Shown piece by piece: positions 1 through 12,200 of a stretch of 64,000 nt of DNA. Where the stretch lies: NCBI GenBank assembly GCA_964035545.1, contig OZ037773.1:6650251-6714250 (forward strand). Reading direction: 5' to 3'. Within the stretch, counting starts at the first letter, position 1. Every line of letters starts with the position of its first letter. The position numbers and the translations under genes were made by a program. Under the pieces are notes generated by a model. It saw only the letters and a program-made list of their open reading frames with translations, did not search any database and was not told the DNA's origin. Origin of the DNA: Bugula neritina (taxonomy: Eukaryota; Bryozoa; Gymnolaemata; Cheilostomatida; Bugulidae).

Positions 1-205
1 CAAACAATTTGTTGGTTTCTTCAAGCAACCTAGTGCTACAGAGAAAATAATACGAACCAGTGAGGGGTCGTGGCATACAGCCCGCCATAGCCTACAGACC
101 CGACTGGCACTCAGTCTATCTTGCACCGACAGGTGTCTGAACACACCTAGTAGGACGCCATAAACATCGCCGGTGAAAGAGAAGTTGACTGGACGACGAA
201 CGACA
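1..205 (-). other. F-box exon, truncated by the window edge
   Basis: The acceptor is at 205/206 (ttcttgcag on the minus strand). The exon continues the frame of exon 496-697 (phase 2) and reads GVFRHLSVQDRLSASRVCR and then WRAVCHDPSL. This fits the F-box pattern of a leucine-rich first helix, a short polar turn, the VCR-x-WR core and a terminal Pro-x-Leu. The 3' boundary is not certain. A weak donor follows DPSL, and the frame stays open to near base 1. Confidence 0.7.
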
Positions 206-3200
206 CTGCAAGAAGATTGCATATGATTGGTGGCTACAGCGCACTCATAAATGTAATGCAATGATTCCACACAAGTTTTAAATCAGTTTACTGTTGCACA
301 TGTTATGTTTAACAAATATCTCTCATGTGCTTGAAGCATACAAAAGTGCTATATAAAACACTAGAACTGATTGGGATACTTTTAAAACTGAAACTAATGT
401 TGGTGCGCTAACTACAATTGTTTCAATTAAGCACTGAATCCCAATCTGACAAAAAAGATGAAAAAAAAAACAAAACAGAGTTCACCAGAACAAACCTGGT
501 AGGTGATGGCAGTTTGACAGGTGGCGCAGGTGCTGTCTCTGTTTGACACTCTGCATTTTTCCTGACGGTGACACCTGGTAGTCTGTTGGGCAGTTGAGTT
601 GACGGAATGATGCTCTGAGGGCGTATAGCAGGCGGCGAGTTCACCACCATTATCTTGGGGGAGGAGACAGCGACATTGGCACTCGTATTCTTCACGACTA
701 CAAGTTGATATTACACACAAATGAGATACGGTTTAGCAGGCTATATTGAAAATTGCCCTATTCAAATGCTATAAGTTGATACGAAAATACAGCAAAGTCA
801 GTTTAAAGCGTTTGTGAATGTAAATGCTGTGTAGATCAGAATGTGCTAGCTCAAAAATAGTTTTTCAATCAAGAAATATATTTAATGCTATATGTGTATG
901 AATATAGACAGAGCATATTTGAGAATTGTCTCCCTTTACACAGAATGCTGTTCACATACAACAAATCAAGTTGTTGTTGAGGTGGTTCACCTCTTCTCTT
1001 TCTAACATGTTCAAGTAGAACTACTTAAACATTACTTATACAGCATACAGAGGGAAGAAATAATGGATGAAATCACCAACAGACCATCTTCTACTGAACG
1101 CAGCCGTCAACTTACTTTGAAGCTGGCCACTGGCTGATCTACTGACAGCCACGCTGTTACCAATAGAAGCTATGCCGGGGCTGATGACCAGAGAGCGGAC
1201 TGGCATGGAAGACGGAGTCGTGTACCTTGGCTTCGGTGTTACAATTACAGGACTGGGGCTGGGCGTCCCCAGAGAGGGTATCACCACGTAGTTCCCATTC
1301 TAACAAAAGTTGAAACCACTGAGTAACATTGAACTACCACAATAACAGTTACTACTGCTACTAGTACTATTACTACTGGTGCTACTACTACGAGTAATAA
1401 TACTACTAGTAAGTACTACTACTACTACTTCTGCTACTACTACTACTAGTACTACTACTACTACTTCTGCTACTACTACTAGTACTATTACTACTGGTAC
1501 TACTACTTCCCCCAGCATCATAAGTAGAAAAGCTAAACAATAGCAGAATAGCAAATTAGTTGGTGACACAAAAACTTAATAGCTCAGTCACTAGTGATAT
1601 AAATATAATACTTACACTTACTCTATAGTGATATAAATATAATACCTACACTTACTCTATAGTGATATAAATATAATACCTACACTTACTCTATAGTGAT
1701 ATAAATATAATACCTACACTTACTCTATAGTGATATAAATATAACACCTACACTTACTCTATAGTGATATCAAGGTGACACTTACTTTAGGAACAAGAGA
1801 TCTGAACAACTGGGATCCAGGAACCCGCGCCACTGTAGGGGTGGAAATCTGACCGACTTGGGGGGCAAGAATCTTTGCCGTCTGGCAGGCAAGTCTACCG
1901 TAGGTCTTAGGAGCAATCTTGGCGTTCTGGTCGTATAATATCTACAGTCACACAGCAGTTGTATTGATCACAAAGTAGGAATGAATAGTTCAAGAGGATA
2001 AAGAAAAAGTAAGAAGCAGATGGGCCTAGGACAAGAGCAGGTGAAATAGAGCAGGTGAAATAGAGCACAGACAAGCTATATTAGCTCAGTGTAGAAACAG
2101 AGTATAATGAGAATATCACAATCTTATTAAACAGAGTGAGTGTGACAATCCTTCAAAGGACTTGGTGAGATGCCAAAACAGCGCTGTCGGTTGGGCGGGG
2201 GAGGGGGAAGGTAGAACTTCTTTTACCTGGGACATTGATTCAACCCCGACAGCACTTTTGTTCAGATTGTTGAGTTTAAAAGCCTTTGTGACATCAGGCT
2301 GGGCGGAGAGGGACGTGTGAGTAGTGGGAGCAGGGGCTAGTTTCATCTCCTTGACCTTCTTCTGGTAATTCTTTACACCTAAAGTTATGCACATGCTGTA
2401 TACAGTTAAAGTAATGCACATGCTGTATGCAGTTAAGCTTACACAGAAATATTTCAGCTGTACTAATATTGATGGTCATGTCAACTCCTAAATCAAGCAA
2501 GTTTATAGTCACAATCCCTGTGAGAAAACCCCTGATGGAGAGGTTTATTTTGTTAAAACAAGCTATAAGGACACGGGAGCAATTATGACTGGATGCTCTT
2601 CCTAATATCACCAATAACCTTTACTGGGGCTCAAACCTATGACCATGTCAACTACAATTAAACTCATCCAAACAAACCCGCAGTAGCAAAAAGTAACTAT
2701 GCTTGTATTCCAAATTATTGAGTGACAATGAACAAACTCCGTCCACAGTAAAACTTCGCCCACGACACTCGGATTTTCATAATATTTCTGGTCACATGAC
2801 CTACACTACATACAAGTCACATGACCTACACTACATACAAGTCACATGACTGGTCACATGACTTACTTGTATTCGATTGGTTAGATTCCGCGACTTGCTG
2901 CTCATACAGAACTACAGACGACAGCATGTCTTCCAGTATCTTCTGCACACGCAGCTCTCTGAAGGAGAACTCACTTAGGTCAAGGTCACTTGATGAGGGG
3001 GCCTCAGGCTCTACCTGTTACACAACATACAGAGTTAGCATCTAATCTAGCACGGATATCGGCCATTAGCAGCTGAGTTGGAAAGGTAATCACCAACATG
3101 TTCCCACTGTACCATAAGCCTATGTTCTCACATAGGCTTATGGTACAGTGAGAACATGGATGGATGCTGAGAGTAGACGAATCCCATTGAAATATTGATG

Positions 3201-6200
3201 CAGGTAGCCTATGCTCTGGAATATGTCTAATAGACTGAGGGTTGAATGTGAAAGGTGTATATTAGTTGATAGTGAAGATACGTAACAGGCATTTTTGCAT
3301 TTCCATACAAATCAAATATGTCCAGTCAAGACTAGAAGGGGCTTGGTGTAGTTTCAGACCATGTGGGACGGTACCTCGACAAGTAGTAACTGAAAATACC
3401 AAAACTTTCCATAACAGCACAACACCATGAACCAGCAAAACAGCCCTTTTTTGAGTTCCATTTTGTTGCCCTGTGACTACCGTAAGGGCACGTCACTTAC
3501 ACTAGCGGAATTCTCTAATCTTTCTGAATCAACAGTTCCCGGTTCCTTCTTGATGACTAAACCATTGCGGATATCAGGTGCCGGCGTATCTACAGGTTCT
3601 TTCTTTACGGTTAAAAGTTGGCCAGGTTGTGCTGCCGGCGTCTTGGAAGAAGTATCACTTCTTTCAAGTCGCAATGAGACCTCCTTATAGCAGTCCAGTA
3701 GAGATTTATATTTTCTCTGAAAAAAGAAAAGTAACACTGGTTTGCGGACGTTGGTCATCAGCTTATATCCAAAAAAGTGACATGAAACTGCAGAGAAATG
3801 ATTTGCTGATAGTAACTACACAATATCAGTAGTGAGCATATCATGGGAATAATACGAAAAAGAGAATTGCCATATCACTAGATTGCATTGGCTGTAAGAA
3901 ATAAGCCTTCTGACATCTATGAATTCAAACAATTCTAACCAAGTCCTTAGACGAGGAATAAGTGTACACGATTACAACAAAAACCGGGTAAAACCTATTG
4001 AAGAGCCAATAATGGACAAGCCTCTTATACTCACACGGGGCGCAAGTGGTGCAGCAGGTGGTGGCTCTTTGTCAGCCGGCAGCGGCATTTCTGACGGCTT
4101 CAGCACAACATTATCTTTGATATAGATCTTCACCCCTGCATGAGTCAGTCATACGGTGTTAGCCAATCACATGACACATATTATAGTGTTAGCCAATCAC
4201 AGGACACGTATGACAGTGTTAGCCAATCACAGGACACGTATTACAGTGTTAGCTAATCACAGGACACGTATTACAGTGTTAGCCAATCACAGGACACGTA
4301 TTACAGTGTTAGCCAATCATAGGACAGGTATGACAGTGTTAGCCAATCACAGGACACGTATGACAGTGTTAGCCAATCATAGGACACGTATGACAGTGTT
4401 AGCCAATCACAGGACACGTATGACAGTGTTAGCGAATCACAGGACACGTATGACAGTGTTCACACAAAAAAATAAATTCTCGAATCATTTAAGATAAAAA
4501 GTAGTCAGCAGTCCTCATTATTTAATTGTTTATTCAGTCTGTAGTGTATGGTGAGAGTCTGTAGTGTATAGAGACAGTCTGTAGTGCATGGAGACAGTCT
4601 GTAGTGCATGGAGACAGTCTGTAGTGCATGGAGACAGTCTGTAGTGCATGGAGACAGTCTGTAGTGTATGGAGACAGTCTGTAGTGTCTGGAGACAGTCT
4701 GTAGTGTTTAGAGACAGTCTGTAGTGTTTAGAAACAGCCAGTAGTGTCTGGAGACAGTCTGCAGTGCATGGAGACAGTCTGTAGTGTATGGAGAGAGTCT
4801 GTAGTGCATGGAGACAGTCTGTAGTGTTTAGAGACAGTCTGTAGTGTTTAGAAACAGCCAGTAGTGTCTGGAGACAGTCTGTAGTGCATGGAGACAGTCT
4901 GCAGTGTATGGAGACAGTCTGTAGTGTTTAGAGACAGTCTGTAGTGTTTAGAAACAGTCTGTAGTGTATAGAGACAGTCTGTAGTGCATGGAGACAGTCT
5001 GCAGTGCATGGAGACAGTCTGTAGTGTATGGAGACAGTCTGTAGTGTCTGGAGAGAGTCTGTAGTGCATGAAGACAGTCTGTAGTGCATGGAGACAGTCT
5101 GTAGTGTCTGGAGACAGTCTGCAGTGTATGGAGACAGTCTGTAGTGTTTAGAGACAGTCTGTAGTGTTTAGAAACAGTCTGTAGTGTATAGAGACAGTCT
5201 GTAGTGCATGGAGACAGTCTGCAGTGCATGGAGACAGTCTGTAGTGTCTGGAGACAGTCTGTAGTGTCTGGAGAGAGTCTGTAGTGCATGAAGACAGTCT
5301 GTAGTGTCTGGAGACAGTCTGTAGTGTCTGGAGAGAGTCTGTAGTGCATGGAGACAGTCTGTAGTGTCTGGAGACAGTCTGTAGTGCATGGAGACAGAAT
5401 TTACCAGAATCTTCTTACCAGTCTCTGTTCTAATTAGCCGAGAAGGATCCACCTTGAATGTCTCGTTGTTCAGCTTCAGAGCAAACGGAGACTTGGTATC
5501 AATTTTATTGAGTATGTGTAGAGGAATGGTGATGAGACGCCCCGACTTGTTACTATCTTTGGTGACAGGCTGTTCCTTGAGCAAAGCAGAAATGTTAGCC
5601 TTGGCTCCAGACTCCTGGTACAGCAAAAGTAGCAAAAAATTTTCATTCACTTATTGATCAAAACAATTACATAAAGAAATAGCAGATCAGCATACAAGAG
5701 GGCAAAACTCCCAACACGTTTATAAAATAAAACCAAAGTTGAGAATTGAAACCAAATTAATACAAATTCCAGTAAAGAATGTAGATCATGATGGCATGCC
5801 TACTTGTTATTTGAAATTGAAAGCACAAGTAGCTATAAACTCATTTAGTCTCATTCCATTAAAGTAAAAGTTACTACTAACAGAGAGAGCGTCTGTTGCA
5901 GTAAAATATCCTTGAAAGTAGATTTTGTAACATGGAGTTGCGAACCCTTGAAGATTGACAACCGTCAACTTACTGTTCATGACAAAAATAAAACCCTCAA
6001 ATGCCGTTACGCATTGTAAAACTAACATATCTTTGAAGTAAGTAACAGGAAGTAGTATATCATATAACTCACACTAGCTACATTACTCTTTACACCACCA
6101 GAGGGCACTTTCCTCGACTTCATAATACAAAGCTAAAAGACAACAAATATCTATGAGTACCCCAATATGTGGAACTACTTTGGACAAGAGTCTACATGCA

Positions 6201-9200
6201 CAGTTTACCTTTGTATACAAGATACTGATAATACACTATGCATCTTCCTAGAGCCCTAGACTAAAGTTGCCTTTATACCTTCACGATTTTTGGTCAGAAT
6301 TTCAATTTGGCCGGGTTGAAATTTCACCGAGTTGCATTGCATTGTAAAAGCCACTCGTAAAATTTTTTGTACTGTGATAACTTAATCGGCCAATTTTAGA
6401 ATAGGAGTAATAACTCCTTGTAAACATCGTTATTTAGTTATTACTTTGGCGATTAGACAACGTACTTATACGGTTACAATTATATAGCCTACGCCTTCTC
6501 AATTATCGCTTTTATGCTGTCCGCTTCACTAATTCACGACGTTTATAAAGGGCATCAAATAGCTATTATGCGAGTCAATTTTCAATTTCAGAAAGTGAGC
6601 AACCGCATCAATATGATTTCAACGAGTTTCAGTTTGACTATAAAAGGGCACCCGGACAAGCATCATTAACTTAAACTCGGTACTTTTTTCAGCAGAGCCA
6701 TAAACGCAACTTAACTGGTGTACTTCACTGGACTACCAAAGAATCTGACGAAACTGTTTCTAGTTTACATGTACGAAAATTTGTGACCGTATGATGCCCT
6801 TTGCATATCAATGGCACTAACAAACAGTAACACACAGTGACACAGACTAACATATTATAGTAAAATATTGACAAAGTCACCAAGATGGAACAGTTAACAA
6901 TAATTACTAAAGCTGCACATACTTGTAAACATTTAACTAACTTTACAAACTCAGCATCATACTAATACTACAGCTGAATATACACTAATTTTATAACTTT
7001 ATCCAATTAAATTCAGAATAATCGAAAGCAATTAATAATAAAGAATATTAGTACAAATTCAAAAATAAGATCAACTGTCTAGTAATTTGATGCACTCAGA
7101 CGACTTACCGAGCATACGAAGAGGGCATCTTTGCCACTGGTGGACCAGTTGATACACTCCTGGTGGTATAGTAACAGACAGACGCCACACTGCACAGTAG
7201 GGGTGGCCTTATTCACCCCCACACAGTTGCTGGTGCAGGGCTGTGGGGGCTACAAACAATATCAATGTTTACATTATGAGCAATAAATTGCTGCACCAGA
7301 TGTATGATAACTCCCGATTAAAATTGACTTCTCACATGCCATTTTTTCACAATTTTCATAAAACGACTGAAATCATTACAAATTTAAAAAAGTGTAATAA
7401 AACAGATTTACGGGAAGCTTGTGCAAACTTATCTCAAAATATTACTCAAATTTGCCAGACAGCTAATAAATACACAAAACCAATTTCAAACAGGATTAGG
7501 TTTAGGAAAATTGTCAATTTCAGTGTTACGTCATATAGCTTCATAACTGTCCCTTACTGTATTCCCAATACACTTTACGTGCAAATAATGTAAATGATTT
7601 TCAACAAACCTATTCAGCAAAAGTATAAAATATCTCGCGAAACCTCCAATTATTTTCACCTACAGCTATTATAACGACACGTTTTTCGAATAATTGAATT
7701 TTATAGGAACAGTGAGTGAGCCTGAATAGTCTGTATCCCTACCTTAAGAGAGGGGGGTTTACCAGCTGGCCCCACAACCTTCAGAGTGTTTGTTTTGGGC
7801 AGTATATTCAGGGTGGTGTTGCTGCTGTTGGTTAAATACTGCTTGGCTCTTTCTAATGCAGATTTGTCTGCTCTAATCTTTTTCATTGGCTGACTGGAAG
7901 GGCCATTACTCACGTCACGTTTCGCTCGAATAGGTCTAAAGGGGGATGTTTTCGGGGTGGCGGTTTTGGACTTGGACTACAATAGACATCACTTTGCAGG
8001 TAATAACACTATTAGACACAATAATACCATGTATAACCAACTGTATTAATGTACAAACACAAAGTATAGGAAGTTGACAAACTACCAATTTGGAGTTACA
8101 TGCTCAATATAACCATAAACACAATTACAGTACTCCCTCCATATCTCACTAAGCTGTGGCCCCCGCAACCTCAATTCGTGACATAGCAGAATACCAGATT
8201 TAACTCACGGATCGGTTAAATTCGGCCATTTTGTTCATATACACACATACAAAGCTCCGAAATGAGAGTCCAAGCCTTTCCCACGAACTATGGAGTTTTG
8301 TGAGAACTAGATCCATGAGATATATGGAAGGAGCACTGTATGTTATGGTAATTGGAGTGAACTCAGCGTGAACTACACACTGTGTATTCATTCAACGGCA
8401 GTAAGATACACATCTATTATCATCCAGGTATTCTTAAAAACTACATCTGCTAGCAATCTCTGAATACACTGTGTAAACAATTTGAATATTCCTAGCAGTA
8501 GAAATTTCAAATGAAACTGTGCAGAAATTAGAATTTTTTTAAAGCACTGCAAAGGGAAATTATAAAATTACAAATCTTAATTGATAACATAAATATAAAC
8601 TTGTAAGGAATTGCAAGCAAAAATCAATGGTCTAAAAACCCTAATCGTTATGAGAAAATGTAGCAGAAAAACCTACAGTGTGAATTCAAGCGCCATGACA
8701 AAAAATAAGTCATACTTGCAACAACACCAAATAAATTTACATTAAACATTTAAATCACTGAAACTGAAAATTGAGCAAAGTGAAACCACACACAACAAAG
8801 AGAAACAACCCAGAATACCTTGGACGATGGGCGTGGCTTAGGAGTAGGCGGAGTTTCCGGGGAGGTGGTAGCGGAGCTCGTGAGAAAGGCGGACATACTG
8901 GGAGGAGTGCCAGAAGGAGTGCTGGACTCAGACTTCACTTTCACTGACTTTCCTGTGGACTTCTTCTCCGATTTGACATCTAAACATACATTTAGTTGAT
9001 ACAACTAAATAAGAGTCACAATCTCTGAATAGCACTAGTTTCTGTTACTTCGGATGGATGAATTTGTGGTTGTTGTTTGCATCAACTTATGGTTCTGATT
9101 TCATTCGATGCAACTGTTTGCAAACATTGAATGAAAAATTCATTACATAATCATAATGGGAAGCTTGTTAATCAGTTTGACTTGTTTGTTGTAACTTAGG

Positions 9201-12200
9201 GAACTCCTGCAGCATAAAACCCTACTATACCAGATATAGGATTCAGTTGAACTAATTTATGACAAACTGGAAAAAACTGCTGTTTATCTGAAAATTACAC
9301 ACGGTGTTATTTTATCTACTGAATTTAAATGTGTGTAACAAATTGATCAAGGGGGAAATCGACAATATACAAAAATTCCAATAAGTTATAACCTACTCAT
9401 TGTGATTGTGATTTGATAAATATTATTAATAAATAATTTGACCTTCAGCTTTCACTGACTTTAGTTTATGATTATCAACAATAACAACAGAATAATAATT
9501 TAATTTTCAGCAATTACAATATGGTGAAGGTAATTTGACTTATCAGAAAGCAACATAATGATTATAAACAAAAAAATATGTTAAATTGTCACACATTTAG
9601 TAAAACTAATCTTATGACAATATTTTTGGAAGAATGGACAAATATTTTTCAAATTATTGTATTAATATAATTATATACAAACTAGTGTAGTTTAAACTAT
9701 ATATAATAAAGTTCTGGCTACGACGAAAGTTTTAAACACCTACAAGGTTGTAGAATAGGCAACTCTGCATAAAAAGTGAACTTTCAAATTTGGCAGTTAC
9801 CAGTCCATTGAAATATCACTTTATAGTTCAGCATGTACTTTAAAAGACACAGCAAAATCATGTGGTTTTATTACACTTCACAAAAGCTGCTGCTTGCTAA
9901 ATAAAGGAATCTGATATATATTAGGTAGAATATCTTTACAAGGCATTAAAAAAACTCTAAATTCTGAACTTATTGTCCCAATATTTAGAGGATGTATTAT
10001 AAAACAAATATATAAAAGAACAAATGAATATTAAAATCCCATGCCACTAGGATGGCAGAGCCATTAATAGAGGCTAATTCAAGTAACCAAGATAAACAAA
10101 GTAGCCATTTTTAAATTGATAATAGCCGTTAACCTAGATATGCATGTTAATAGAGGGGTGGGGGGAGAGGGGCTGTCTTCTATAACCAAAGGATTTCAGA
10201 AACACAACTTTAAAAGAACGGAACAGCTGCAACTACACTGCATTAAGTTGCAAATACTAATAGCAGAAAACTCACCAACTTTCCGGCCACCAACTTTCCC
10301 GGCCAGTCGGACAAATTCTTCAGGGGCTTTATAAAACGCTCGTTTAGCAAAACTGAAGTTATCAGACGACAGGCTCGGTACGTTCATGTCAAACACTGCA
10401 AAGGCAAGAGACAGAGTTGATGGTATTGGCAACTCGGAGGGCATGAAAAGGCGTTCAAAATGGAGAAAGCTACTCTAATTTCCAAATAATAAAAGTTGAA
10501 AATTACTGCAATCGCGTTGCAATGCTAGCATTGCTTTGCTAGTTACATAATAGGTAGACACGTTCGACACATTACACTAATGACTCTCACAACTATGGTC
10601 TACCCAACACATCTATAGGATTGAGACTAGAATATTCATCAGAACTGATCAATAGACAGCCATCTCTGCCATTCAACAAGTTTTCTACATTCACACCGAT
10701 ATATATACTAGTCTACTTACGGAATTCTTGAATCTTTACTACTGACCGCTGAAAAGAAAACAGACAGATATCAGATTATCCATCACATAGATGTGAGCAA
10801 GACGTATTATAGAAAATGCGTTATCAAGAAGAACTTTACAGGAGAAGCAAATCCCAAACACTACTAATATTTCGAGTTTGAGATTTGAGTTTACACCTAC
10901 TAGTTTATAGCTGAGAACAATTAGCCACTAATGAGTTGCAAGTGGCTATCAACTAGTAGAATAAGTTATAGCTGAGAGTAGACCTAAAGTCCTAAAAATA
11001 GAACTATCATAAACTGGAGCGTACGAGAAGGGTACGAAAGGAGGTGCAGAAGAGGGTGGATCCAACCATCAATCTCAGTTGTCAAGCTGCAGCTAATCTA
11101 GTTGATTTTCTTTTAAAAATAAAACTACTTCAACTGGTTGTTTCCTTCCCGAGTTGCCGTTAGGTGTCTTAAAATCTAATACTTCGCCACAAATCTCTAA
11201 GATATAATAACAATTCCCACTTGTTTGCTGACACTGAATGTAGTGATTTAGCCAAAATTAGTATTACTCTCTAATTTGAAGCAGCATAAATAACTTTTCA
11301 ATATTCAATCCAAGAACAACAGCAACGCAAAGTGTCTCTACCTCTCCCTGCACCATACTTACGTTTGGATAGAGAAATGCAGCTAGCTCTATGTACATCC
11401 CAAAAGTTAAAATGATACATGAACAGCTAAAAGTGTGCTTCCCCCTTGCCAGCTAGAGCAAGAATGATTTCTACTTCAAGCTAATCAGCTGTACATTGCC
11501 TGGATGCAATGTCAAAGGAAATCCAATGAAAGAGGTCAACATTAGTGATTACATAATAATATAAATGGTGACAACAACTACCCTCACATACACCTGTTGT
11601 GAGTATGACTGATAGATAATTATTTATGTCCTGCAGATGTTATGCTAACCACTGTCTAGCATTATCGAACAAACACTTGAGACAGCAGCTAAGCACAATT
11701 AAAAGGAGTTAATTGAATCAGTTTTTTCATGTGTATTTATAGTATTTTATAGCATTTCACAAAAGGTATTCTACAGCAGATATGGCTGGATCAACTAAAA
11801 GCAGAAAATTTACATAAATTGCTTGAAGACCACTCGACTACCAAAACCTTTTGTTCAACTATAGCAAGCTGTATTGGCTGAGTTACATTTACTTCGAAGT
11901 CTCCAGGTATAGGCTCCATGAAACCAGCAGCAAAAAGAATAAAATTATTTCTTTCCGGGGTAGAAGCAATGGCAGTACTCGGCTTCGAGGACAGAAATGT
12001 TGACAAGTGTCAAAAGTGTGGCATAGCGACACAGTGCCCTATGCGTCACAAATGTGTCACAGCAACACAATGTCATGTGTGTCACTGCGAGACACAATGC
12101 CTTAAGTGTCATGTGTGTCACTGCGAGACACAGTGCCCGAAGTTTCATGAGTGTGACACAGCAACACAATGCCCTAAGTGTCACAAATGTGTCACAGCAA

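Noticed and set aside
4156-5396. LANHRTRMTV and TTDCLHALQTVS repeat frames
   Set aside because: Both are by-products of 30-bp and 20-bp arrays in introns. Only the GAKANISALLKEQPV part at 5419-5614 is a real exon.
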